A stretch of 64,000 bases of DNA from Russula earlei (Eukaryota > Basidiomycota > Agaricomycetes > Russulales > Russulaceae). The notes below the pieces were generated by a model, which saw only the letters and a list, made by a program, of their open reading frames with translations, was not told the origin of the DNA and made no database searches. This document shows positions 32,889-42,910 of the stretch, one piece after another (the first letter of the stretch is position 1; the number at the start of each line of letters is the position of its first letter). The stretch spans positions 1 to 64,000 of the forward strand of contig JAGFNK010000075.1 in NCBI GenBank assembly GCA_025769875.1, read 5' to 3'. Made by a program: the position numbers and the translations under genes.

Positions 32889-34253
32889 TCATGATAGTCC
32901 ATCGGCTCTATTTCTCTTCCCTGGTTGGTGTCGTAATTCCAGATTGTACTGTGCCATTATGGGGAGATATCTTGCTACTCTGTCCCTTAGCTTTTGAGGT
33001 TCTCGATAATACATCAAGTTTTTGTGATCTGTAAAGACCACTACTTTATGAGGCGACCCTAGCAAGAGATGTCTCCAGTTTTTGAGGGCAGCAACCAGCG
33101 CTAAGAATTCTCTATCCCATACCGCATAGTTTCGTTCTGCTGAATTTAAAGTTCTGGAATAATATCCCACTTCTCTTCTTAATTGGTCTTCATCATACTG
33201 ATAGAGAATAGCCCCTAGAGCGTAGGATGAAGCATCAACATCCAAGAAGAACTGCCTTTTGAAGTTTGGCTGCCAGAGTATCGGATCACTTGTAATTGCC
33301 TTGATTAGTTTATCCATGGCTTCTTGGCATTCATCTGTCCATTGGAAAGGGACTCCTTTCTTGAGTAAATGTGTGATCGGCAGGGCTATGGTTGAGAAGT
33401 TTGGTATGAAGGGTCGATGATACCCTATCATTCCTAGGGTTACTTGTATGTCTGTTTTGTCCTTGCAGTCTCTTGGCCATTCACTTAGTCCTTTGATCTT
33501 TGAAGGGTCTACTCGTATCCTTCCTTCTTCGGCTATCCATCCCAAGACTTCTATTCTCTCCTTCTCAAACTCGCACTTGGATACTTTTAAAAAGTATGAG
33601 CTTTGTTCCATTAAGTCCAGGAATTCATGTACGATTTGTCGATGTAGAGCGTGGGTCCCTTTAGGGGTCATGATAATCCAGTTGTCCAAATAATTAGCAA
33701 TATTTTCTGGATATTTTTGAAGTATCGATTGAAAATCTCTCCTCATTGAACGCGAGAAGTAGGCTGGAGCATTCCTTAGTCCAAATTGCATTACTCTTGG
33801 AATGTAGGTCCCCATAGGCATTTTGAAGGCTGCTTTTGACTGGTCTTCCTCTGTAATCCTCATATTGTTGTATCCTTTGACTATGTCAAACTTCGAGAAT
33901 AGCCTGTTGTTCTGAATCCTCTCCATAATTCTTTGAATACTTTCCAAAGTATCATTGTCTGGTATTGTCCATTGATTTAACTCTCGGTAGTCAATGATTA
34001 GCCTTTTTTCTTTACTGTCCTTTTTGCCAATAAAGAATACTGGGGACACGTAGTTGGAAGCCCCAGGCTTAATGTATCCTTTGTCAAGTTCTTCTTCAAG
34101 ATATTTCCTTAAGTATTCCTTTTCTTCTTGAGACAGAGGATAAATTTTGCAATCCAAGGATCTAGGTGCGTCAGGGAATAGGTTTATCTTCATGTCTTCT
34201 TCTCTACTAGGGGGAAAGCAGTGAAGAAGCCTCTTTAGAAAAGACCTTCGCAT
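32889..34253 (-). pseudogene. Gyp-D reverse transcriptase and RNase H
   Basis: Minus strand, 454 codons. RT blocks are CKIYPLSQEEKEYL, LIIDYRELNQWTI, FSKFDIVKGYNNMRI and MQFGLRNAPAYFSRSM. The active-site region reads ANYLDNWIIM, where YxDD is usual (second Asp changed to Asn). RNase H shows DVDASSYALGAILYQ, NYAVWDREFLAL and FTDHKNLMYYREPQ. The end is NRADGLS and then TGA (32889-32891), a place where elements usually have Arg in LSRRPDY. The start overlaps the protease frame, with a frameshift near 34230. Confidence 0.9.
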
Positions 34254-34884
34254 GTCGTTGATATTCTTTGGGCAAATCTTCTTCTGTTAATTTTTGAGCT
34301 TTCAAATTTTGGTCCCTAGTCCATTCTTGAGCTAAGCTAGTCTTTTGTATATATAAGGCTTGATCCTTTTGGGGCTTTCCGCATTCTTTGACCGCTTTTA
34401 GTTGTAAGGACTTGATATAAAGATCAAGGTACTTGAGTCGCATGCTTTCTAGGCGCAAAGATCCTTCCTTGAGTTCTCCATTCTTCCAATCTATAGTGGG
34501 CTCAAATTCCCAAAGAAAGGGGTACCCTAATATGACTCGATCTCCTCCCAGGGACGTGATGTAAAATTTCTGTAACTTGCTCCTTTTGTTATAATGGACA
34601 CTAAGCCAGCAGAAATGTTTTAGTTCCCCTTTCTTGTTTTCTGTCCCATCAACATTTCGGACCATCATTGGTTCTCAAAGATCCTGTCTTCCTATTCCTA
34701 GTCTTCTCCAAGTTTCTTCATCCAGGAAATTTTCTGTTGCTCCACTGTCTAGTAGAGCCTTTTCCATGGCCACTCCTCGAGCCGTGTGAAATGAGAAAGG
34801 GATGTTCATAGTTGCAATTCTCCTAATGTACACGGTGCGAGTTACTGCTGCCCTAAGTCTGGCCATCGACCTTGGGCTTATCAA
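34207..34884 (-). pseudogene. Gyp-D protease region
   Basis: Minus strand, directly after gag with a 4-base overlap. The motif ALLDSGATENFLDEETW is followed by a TGA (34675-34677), then MMVRNVDGTENKKGE and RVILGYPFLWEFEP. It is an aspartic protease that would cut the polyprotein. The two pieces share one frame. Confidence 0.85.
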
Positions 34885-36556
34885 AAATCCTCATCAGCCA
34901 TTATCTTGTCTAGAAAGGCATCCTTTTCTTCTGTCTTCATCCCTTTAATAGCTGCCATGATACTATTAATGTCATAGGCAGGAGGTTGTTCCTCTTCTTT
35001 GGAGCTCTTCACAGGTTCTTCTTCTTCTGCTTCAGTGGTGCGAGCTTTGACATCTTTCCCCTTTTGTTTGGGATCATCTTTTTTCTTCCTTTGGGGACAT
35101 TGTCGGCTCATGTGTCCAACCTTTTTGCATATAAAGCATTTCCCTTCTGCTTGTAGCTTCTTCCTTTCTTCTTCACTAAGTCTCGAAGTGGCTTTGACCA
35201 CATCTACGTCCATGGCATTAGGATCTTTCTTTGCCTTCTTGTCCTTCCAATTCCTAAGTCGTTGCGCTCTGGAACTCAGGTTCCCAGATACTCCTAAGGC
35301 ATTTTTCATTTCATTTAGGGCTGCTGCCTCTTCTCTTGCTATGGTTTGCCATGCATCAAGGTTTGCAGCTGTGGGCAAGGGCCTTCTTCGGAGGATCATA
35401 GCATGTAAATTTCTCCGAAGCCCATCCCTGAATAATTTGACGGTTCCTTGAGTATTTCTAGGCCATCCAGACATGAGCAGGTATTGGTTAAAGGTCGCAA
35501 TGTAATCATCCAGTTCTCCTTCTTTCATGGTGAGTTGTTGGATGTTCATTGTGGCATCTTCTATCGTGGTACTGTTGTGCCACTGATTTAGGAAGTCCGT
35601 TGAAAAGAGGTACCACAGGTCTTCATCTTCTCGAAGGTGAGTTGGTGCCAATTGGTTTATGTGGTCCCCTTGTACTCTTCTTATCAAGGTATCCAGTTGT
35701 TGGATTACCCATCCATCGACTTTATCCCCTTTTATAAAGGACAAGGCGCAGGCTACCCTTTCATATGGTACCATCATGACACTGCTTTGGGAATTCATGA
35801 TCCTATACAGTTCAAATTCTTTCATGAACTGAATAGTCTTCTTCCTGTTTCCTGCAAACATTGCTGGTGGTTGGCCTCTCATTGACCCTCCTCCTCCAGG
35901 GGCTCCTTGAACTGGTCCAGGGATCACTGCTTGGGGTGGGCCTCCTCCAGGTGGTGCTCCTCCTGGAGGTCCTCCTGGTGGTGCTCCTCCTGGAGGTCCT
36001 CCTGGTGCTCCTCCTCCTCCAGGAGGTCCTCCTCCACCTGGTACTCCTGCATCTGGTGGGTCACCTCCTTGTGGTACATTGGGGACTAACATTGGTCCAT
36101 GATGAGTGGCGTACAAATTTCCAGATGTGGAGTGGGTGGTTTGGGTTGCTATTTGAGTAGTAGTAGCCATTATTTCAGTTGCTGCTTGGGTCAAATCTAT
36201 GGCTGTTGCGAAGCGTTCGGTGAGTTTGTCTACTGGCTCCTTGTTCTTTTCGATTACTGGAGTGTCTTCAGGTGATTCGGATTTCTTTGGCTCACTGACA
36301 CTGGTAATAGAAATGTCTTGTTCTGGTTTGCTTCTAAACAGCCACCCGGTAGTATAGGGCTTGTTTTTGGTTCCTAAACCAAACTCTTCTGGATTGGTAA
36401 TGAGGTTGTCCTCAAGCACGTAGAACCCGTCCTTGTCCCAGTCAATGAAATACCAGTGATGGTTTATGTATTCCGCAGGTCGGACATCGTTATTGAATTG
36501 AACGTCAAAAAATCCTCCTTTTGGATCTTCCGTAGGGTGCCACTGTGCTGCCTACA
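34881..36556 (-). pseudogene. Gyp-D gag with collagen-like stretch and zinc knuckle
   Basis: Minus strand, open from about 36550 (no clear ATG at the very start). An N-terminal module has AAQWHPTEDPKGGFF, INHHWYFIDWDKDGFYV and FGLGTKNKPYTTGW. A Pro/Gly-rich collagen-like run lies at about 35884-36070. The capsid-like core shows QPPAMFAGNRKKTIQFMKEF, YERVACALSFIKGD and LDDYIATFNQYL. The knuckle is CFICKKVGHMSRQC and the tail is acidic. From 36419 to the stop at 34881 the frame is open. I call it a pseudogene only because the element is dead. Confidence 0.85.
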
Positions 36557-36873
36557 CCTGTTAAGGAAAAGTTTTGAAGGTCTTGGGTTCTTCCTTTAAA
36601 TCGTGTGTATCGTTTTCCACTACTTGCTGTTTGGAATGGAGTGACGATTGAATCCGACTCCAGTTTTGCCTAGCTTTCAATTATGATATCGACAAGCTTG
36701 TTCCTGGCAAAAATACCAATGGATTTGACTATGTTCTATATCCTTCCTTTCTAGGATATAAAGTCTTGGAGGAGTTCCTAATCGACACAGGTTCCTCCCT
36801 ATGACTACTTCTGCATAAGTTGGGATCCGAATTTTGCTCCTACTTGGTGCAAAGGTAAGTTACACTCGACTTA
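36557..36873. other. Gyp-D untranslated leader
   Basis: 317 bp between gag and the 5' LTR, with no open frame of note. The sequence after the LTR (TAAGTCGAGTGTAAC on the minus strand) is not a primer-binding site I can assign to a tRNA. Confidence 0.5.
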
Positions 36874-37408
36874 TGTTAAGATCTGATGGATCTTAGTACC
36901 GACTCTTAGTGAAAGAGTTGCTTGATATAGTTCAAGCACTAGACTTCAAACCCTTTGATATTATCTCAGGAAGATTGAATGTAGAAAAGAGAGGGGCCTC
37001 TTTCAGTTAGAGTCTGCACTACAATTTTGTTTAGATCTGTAGACAAGGTGGTTGTCTTGTTTAGAGAGTAAGTCGAGCGTAAGGCTCGACTTCTTGGTAC
37101 CACAGACTATTTATACGATATCTCAATAACTATTGATCCGATTCATACAAAACTCGGGGTGCACATAGCTGAGAACCAGTAGTATCCAAACACAGAAAGC
37201 GCAATTCAAGAATGTTAGAAATGACTCACGCGTGAGTCATTCTTTCCTAGTATCAGTCATGAATCAGTAAGCAATCAGTAAGCAATCAGTAAGCAATCAG
37301 TAAGCGGCCATGATCTAGATCAGTAAGCAATCACTAAGCCAGACATATGAGTAATCACAGATGAGTCAGCAAAACAGATGACAGTTGAAGAACAAGAGAA
37401 TCCTAACA
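36874..37408 (-). repeat. Gyp-D 5' LTR with 4-unit minisatellite
   Basis: 535 bp, 33 bp shorter than the 3' LTR. The difference equals three 11-bp AATCAGTAAGC units (four here at about 37262-37305, seven at the other end). It is otherwise very similar to the partner. Confidence 0.9.
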
Positions 37409-39115
37409 TGAAGTGATAGCGCAAATCAATGTGTTTGATGCGCTTTTCTTGCACAGGGTTGGAGGCTAAGAATATTGAGCCTTGGTTATCACCGAACAGT
37501 GGGATGGGAGCAAGATTGATGCCAAGTTCTGTTAGTAAGGATTTAATCCAAACTAACTGTCTGCTCGTGTCAGAGAGTGACATGTACTCGGCTTCTGTGG
37601 AGGAGAGCGCGACAGGTTTTCTGTGCTTGTGAGTTCCACAAAAATATTGCTCCAGCCAGGTTCACCATATAGCCTGTAGTGGACTTCAAATTAGTCGGAT
37701 CAGAAGCCCAGTCAGAGTCGGCATATGCCATTAAGCCGCCATTGGATGGTCCATCATAGACCAAGGCATAATTGGCGGTTCCCAAGAGGTATTGGCAAAT
37801 ATAGAATGCATGATTTAAATGGTCCTCTGAGGGATTGGCAGCATGTTGCGACAACTTAGTGACTGCAAAGGCTATGTCTGGATGCGTTCCAAGCATTATG
37901 TATAGGAGTGATCCTATAACTTGCTGGAATTTTGACCGCAAGGCTGGGTCAGCAGCAGAACTGTTGGGAGAGGGGTGATAGCCCTCTGGTAGCGGAGTAG
38001 GAGCAGGGTTTGCATTAAGCAAGTCGAAATGCTGCAGCACTTTCTTTAGATATTCAGTCTGGTCCAGGGGTATCTGGCCGGACTTGCGTTGAATGCGCAT
38101 GCATAGAAATTCTTGGGCATCGCCCAGATCTTGACATTCCCAGAGCTTCATGAAGTGCTCCTTTGTTTTATTGATTTGTTTTTTGTCTGCTCCAAAGAAG
38201 AGCACATCATCAACATAGACGATAACTATGATGCTCTTGTCTTTACTAACAAAGAGCCCAGAGTCAGACATAAGGCAAATAAGGCCAAGCGAGGCCATGG
38301 ACTTGTCAAGGGCTTTCCACATGCAAGTGCCACTTGCTTGAGTCCATATATTGCGCGTTTAAGGTGCATGACTTTACGCTCTTGGCCTTTTATTTTGAAG
38401 CCCTCAGGATGCTCCATATAGAGCTCTTCATCGAGCTCACCATAGAGAAAGGCAGTCTTGATGTCTAGACCGCTAATGTGCCAGTTTTTGAGCACTGCAA
38501 GCGCAATCATCAGGCAGACTGTCTCAAACCATACCACGGGTGAGAATATTTCATCATAGTCAATGCCTTCTACTTGGGAGAAGCCTTTGGCGACTAGTCT
38601 GGCTTTTTACAACCATCAGACTTAAGGTCGAATACCCATCTATTTTTGATTATTTTGCGATCCTTTGGAGGATCGACTAGTTCAAAGACTTTGCATCTGC
38701 GGAGGGATTCCAACTCCTCACGACAAGCATCTTTCCACTCCTTTTGGAGTTCACTTGGCATTCACAGAATGTCCCTAAAAGTCCATTCGCGAATCTTTGC
38801 AGTATCAGGTGCTTCTGAACTTAGTGGAACTGCTTGGGTGAGCAGATAGTTCAGAAATTTGACTCCCCCTTCCCTTGCAAGACATAGAATGTCTTCTACC
38901 TCATCCTCAGAGGCTTGCAGCAGTTGATTGTCAAGGACAACAGGAGGGTAAGGGCCTGGTGCAGCCGATCCTGACGTACTATCCTCACCGGAGTGACTGG
39001 GTTGGTTTTCTGTCATTGTTCTCCATGTGCATGTGCGCTGAACGTCTTTTTCCACTTCTGTGGGGTGTCTGCATTCACCATAGACGTTGCCAGGATGGGT
39101 AGGTACTTTCCTCAA
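37409..39115 (-). pseudogene. Cop-1 reverse transcriptase and RNase H
   Basis: Minus strand. After an acidic linker (39115-38762) come KNRWVFDLKSDGC, ARLVAKGFSQVEGIDYDE, ISGLDIKTAFLYGELDEELY, the RT core IVYVDDVLFFGAD and LGDAQEFLCMRIQ. The RNase H-like part has ADSDWASDPTNLKSTTGY, GDNQGSIFLASNP and KRIKHIDLRYHF, then Gyp-D. Frame changes near 38760, 38600, 38300 and 37575 show decay. It continues at 14704. Confidence 0.9.
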
Positions 39116-39127
39116 CTGCTGCGACCT

Positions 39128-40849
39128 TCAAAGAGGTACAGGCTCTTCAATGGGAGGAGGGGACGGTGTAGGAGGGACGGGCATTTGCTCACGTTCCTCT
39201 TCTTCTGGCACCTGTATAGGCTGCTCATCGTCCTCACTTTTAATTGTAGGGAATGGGTCGTCAACACCAGGAATGGTGTCTTTGACAGGTTGTTGCGGTA
39301 GTTCCTCACACAGTTCATTAATCTGCATGGTACCTTTAGTGCGCGCTTTGTTGCATTTGGGGTACAGGGTCTCATCGTACAGGGCGGTTGTATTTGTGTA
39401 AAGCATGTTATTAGGGAGCCTCATAAAGAGTGAGGCTTTGATCCCCTCAGTGTGACCAAGGTAGATCATAAGCTCGCTTTTAGGCGAAAGCTTGTTGACT
39501 TGACACTTTTCTGGTATATGCACATATGCACTGCAACCAAATACTCTGAGGTGTGAGATATCAGGGACCTCATTCTTTAGGACTTCATAGGGTGTACGCC
39601 ATTGAAGGTGTCTGGCAGGTGTCCTATTGTAACAGTGTGTCCCATGATTCACTGCAAATTCCCACCAGGAGGGAGGTAGACAAGCTTCAAGGCACATTGC
39701 CTGAGCTTTGTCCATTACAGTGTGCATAAAGCACTCTGCATGTCCATTCTGTTGTGGAGTGTATGGGGTGCTTTGCAGGATTTTAATTCCTTCATCCTTT
39801 AGGACGTTATCAAAGGCCTCGGACTTGTACTCTCCGCCAGCATCAGACATCCACTCTTTAATTCCTGCTTTGTATTGGTTCTTGACCATAGCAAGGAATT
39901 GCTTGACGGCCATTATGGTCAACATTTTATTTTTTAAGAGTTTGATCCATGCATAGGAGGAATAATCATCAATGAAGCTGACAAAATATTCATACTTATG
40001 ATACGACTTCACAGGGAAACTCTTAAGGTCTGAGTGAATACGCTCGAACGGTGCAGAGGCACGAGTTTCAGAAGGGGGGTGCGCAGATGCAGGCATTTTG
40101 CCTTGCGCGCAGCCAGGACATACCGGCTGTTCCTGAGGGATTTTCAGGTCTTCAGGGAGACCCTTGGTATGTGTCTTTGCACGTGTTACAACATCCTTAG
40201 ATGGGTGGCCAAGGCATCGGTGAATGACATCATAATCTACCACATAGATAAGAGAATGTGCTTGTGCACTTTCAATTGAGGTGTCTAACCAATATGTGGT
40301 TTGACCCGGGAATAAGGGGTAAGAGGACAGGATTATATGTCTGTCCTCTCATAGGGAAATATGTCTATTATTCCCTAATGCATGCATCCCTTGTTGTAAA
40401 AACTCCCCCATAGATAATATCCGAGTGTTGATTTTCGGAATATAGAGAACAGGAGAAATGTGTGTGACAACCATTTTAGAGTTGACAGTGTGCCAAAGCA
40501 ACACAGTGCCTTTGCCTTCCACATATATTGTGTTATCAGCAGTTTTAACAGGGGATCTTTTGTGCAGCAAAGCTGGCATATACCCTATAAAGTCTTTTAT
40601 TTTGAAGGTGAAGTGTGCTGACGCACCAGAGTCTAGGAGCCATAAGGATCCCATTTTACTCAAGTCGTGCTTTCCTCTACATCTCGAACAATTTGTGTTA
40701 CATTCACTTGGAAGGGAAGTAGTCCCTTCGCTAATTTGTCCATTGTATGATACAAGCGAACACTTATTAGAAATATCTAGCCCACTTTGGGGCTGGGGAG
40801 ATGCTAAAAGGTTCTTAGCGAGTGAAAGGAGAGAGGGAGGCGCACGCAC
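39128..40849 (-). pseudogene. Cop-1 protease and integrase
   Basis: Minus strand. The protease motif is GSLWLLDSGASAHFTF (in 40849-40349). The integrase (40243-39128) has the zinc region HRCLGHPSKDVVTRA and CPGCAQGKM, and the core blocks RIHSDLKSFP, WMSDAGGEYKSEAF and TPYTPQQNGHAECF, followed by FGCSAYVHIPEK. The pieces are in different frames, separated near 40250-40350. Confidence 0.9.
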
Positions 40850-42121
40850 ACTTCATTATCTTCGGGGTCGCTGCCCCAATCAAGCGCTTCATCCGACAGG
40901 GTCGGAGCATGCTCAGGGGTGGCAGCACCTTCTGGGATACTGTCATATATGTCGAATAAATCCGATGTATTTGTTTGCGTGAAGTCGCCATCGTCCTGGT
41001 CCATAGGCTCAGGGATGGGCAACGGTAATTTCACTGCACTTGACGAGGCAGCAGATTGAGTCAAGATCCGCTGCTTGAGGGTCTTGACTGTCTGTATAGT
41101 GGGGGTTACCCCAAGATTGTCAGCAAGATCAAGCGCTTTGTTTAAGGCCTTGTAAGGGCCGTGAGTGTGTTTGCGAGGGTCAGTCGCAGTAGGGACAGTA
41201 CGTTGTTGGATCCCTGAAGGACCCACATGGGTGATAGTGGTAATGGTCAGGAGTGGGAGTGGGAGTGCGGCAATGTCTGCAATGTGGGAGTGTCTGGGAC
41301 CATGGCTGTGATTGGCCTTCTCCTTGCCTTTCCCTTTTCCTTTGCCGCCGCGCTTACCACACTGGCGCTTGTCCTTATCTTCATCACGCTTGGGCTTACT
41401 GCCCTGCTGCTGATTGGAGAAGGAGGGGTCACCATGCTTGCACTTGACAGCTGAGAGCTTCTGCGCGCTGTGCTTCTTGCCTGTTCCACAATTGATCTCA
41501 GTTTGATATTGAGAGATGATAGCCTCTTGGACATCCTTAGCGTTAAGGTCAGCCAGTTCATAGTTCTGAGTGACAATGTGGACAAGCATTTCCCATTTCT
41601 GGGGAATGGCGGCAAGCATGATGAGTGCCTGCAAGGTGTCAGGGATGTGAAGGGAGGAGGCGGTGAGACGCTGGAATGTAGCGTGTATCCAATCCATTTG
41701 TGGGCCAGGGTTTTGGCTCAGGTTAATGCGAATGGAGATGGCTTCTTTGAAGTCCTTATAGATAGTGACTGTAGTCGCCGTACCGTAAACGGTTTCAAGG
41801 CAATTCCAAATAGTCTCAGCATTATCCAGGGTTGTAAGATCCTGCTGGATTGTGATGCTTGATCTAAGGACCATGTGGCCAACTGCCATATCATTCCCTT
41901 TGTTCCATTCTCTCAGGGCTGTTATTGCAGCAGCCTGGGCAGCAATCTCTTCGGGAAGAGGTGCCTGAGGAAGACCAGGAAGGACTGGCATTTCAAATGT
42001 GCCAGTGCAATAACCCCACAGTCCAATGGACATGAGGTAGGCTTTCATAGCCTTTGACCAAATACGTTTGCGCCATCAAGGATGGGGACAACAGGGGCAG
42101 AGGGTTGAGATGACAACATAA
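40804..42121 (-). pseudogene. Cop-1 gag
   Basis: Minus strand. A short start (MLSSQPSAPVVPILDGAN) at 42121 is followed by a 1-base frame change near 42070, then a UBN2/gag-like core (AMKAYLMSIGLWGYCTG, ETVYGTATTVTIYKDFKEAI) and a His/Lys-rich nucleic-acid-binding stretch (RQCGKRGGKGKGKGKEKA) instead of a canonical CCHC knuckle. The C-terminus is acidic. Confidence 0.82.
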
Positions 42122-42272
42122 TAGCTGTTAGAAAGGGGCTTAGAGGTCGTCAGTAAGAGTATTGTATTCAAACAAGCCGACATAGTCTCCCCATAGGGTA
42201 GACTAGCTCGCCGCAGCACGCAGGCTTCAGGGATGCTTCGCCATCATTGCAGCCAATGAAGGCGCATGGCTT

Positions 42273-42287
42273 GCAGGGCCCATAACC
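42273..42287 (-). promoter_or_regulatory. Cop-1 primer-binding site (half-tRNA-iMet type)
   Basis: On the minus strand GGTTATGGGCCCTGC immediately follows the 5' LTR. It is identical over these 15 bases to the Cop-2 site at 7565. Confidence 0.72.
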
Positions 42288-42672
42288 TGTTGTGCAGCAT
42301 AGAGTGCAGCTAACATGCCAAGCAACCCACCTTAGAGGTTGTGCTAATGCTCAAGTGATATTGGGGTGTAGAGCGATGTGTATACTTGTCTACAGGTATG
42401 GTATTTATACCTCTATGACCCAGGGCTGTTCCTAAGTCCGAAAGAGGTGACTACAGGTGTCCACTATATCGCGCACTCAGTGACACGTGATGTGGAAACG
42501 TTCTAGATGCAGCATAAGGCTGCATCTTATGATAGATAGCGTAGTATGCGTAACCCTATTGCCATAAGCACATATACTAAAGTTCTGTCTAACATGTAAC
42601 ATCTATGAGCAGATCTTGAACCTTGTATGAAGGTCTTCACCTTCTTTGATCCATTCAGGTTCCGGTTCAACA
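42288..42672 (-). repeat. Cop-1 5' LTR
   Basis: A 385-bp partner of 14123-14507 with the same ends. The target duplication ATTGT follows at 42673-42677. Confidence 0.92.
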
Positions 42673-42687
42673 ATTGTCATGTAGATA

Positions 42688-42910
42688 TCAAATGTCATCA
42701 TCTGAATCTAAGCTCTTGCCTTGGATTTGATATCCCATGGTGTTCCATGAGGTCCATGCAGCCTCATGATCTCCAGTGTGAGCCCAGGTGTGTGGTTGTT
42801 GTCCTCCTGTCTTCTCTATGTGTTGAACATCCATCACTAGACAACTAACATTGGCTCCAATGTCCTGGGACACAATGCTGTTGATCCAAATCTTATTTTT
42901 GTGCAGGAGC
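42688..42910 (-). pseudogene. C-terminal exon of SWIM-finger gene, cut off by Gyp-A
   Basis: Minus strand. The frame from 60124 continues here at 42910 once Gyp-A and one GGAGC are removed. It reads HKNKIWINSIVSQDIGANV, MVDVQHIEKTGG-like residues and TAW..NTMGYQIQGKS-like residues, ending at a stop at 42688-42690. From memory, Agaricomycete SWIM-type proteins end in such a W..S....DIG......D....TG...NTMGYQ pattern. Cop-1 lies only 15 bp past the stop. Confidence 0.6.

Larger units (their letters stand above)
14705..37408 (-). mobile_element. Gyp-D, complete Ty3/gypsy chromovirus nested in Cop-1
   Basis: LTRs at 14705-15272 and 36874-37408, with the duplication TGAAG (14700-14704 and 37409-37413). 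On the minus strand the order is gag, protease, RT-RNase H, integrase with chromodomain, then an extra ORF. A purine tract AGAGGGGGAATGG precedes the 3' LTR. Gyp-E (14.1 kb) is inserted in the integrase. Without it, Gyp-D is about 8.6 kb. Several in-frame stops and at least one frameshift make it inactive. Confidence 0.92.
14123..42672 (-). mobile_element. Cop-1, complete Ty1/copia element, outermost shell of the nest
   Basis: A 385-bp LTR pair (14123-14507 and 42288-42672) with a perfect target duplication ATTGT (14118-14122 and 42673-42677), a primer-binding site next to the 5' LTR and a purine tract (GCAAGGGGGAG on the minus strand) before the 3' LTR. Gag, protease, integrase, RT and RNase H are in the copia order on the minus strand. 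The element spans 28.5 kb only because Gyp-D (22.7 kb) is inserted in the RNase H region. Without it, Cop-1 is about 5.8 kb. Frameshifts in gag and RT indicate loss of function. Confidence 0.93.

Noticed and set aside
35861..36160. A Leu/Val-rich plus-strand ORF resembling a membrane protein
   Set aside because: It is antisense to the Pro/Gly-rich run of Gyp-D gag. The apparent hydrophobicity comes from the complementary codons.
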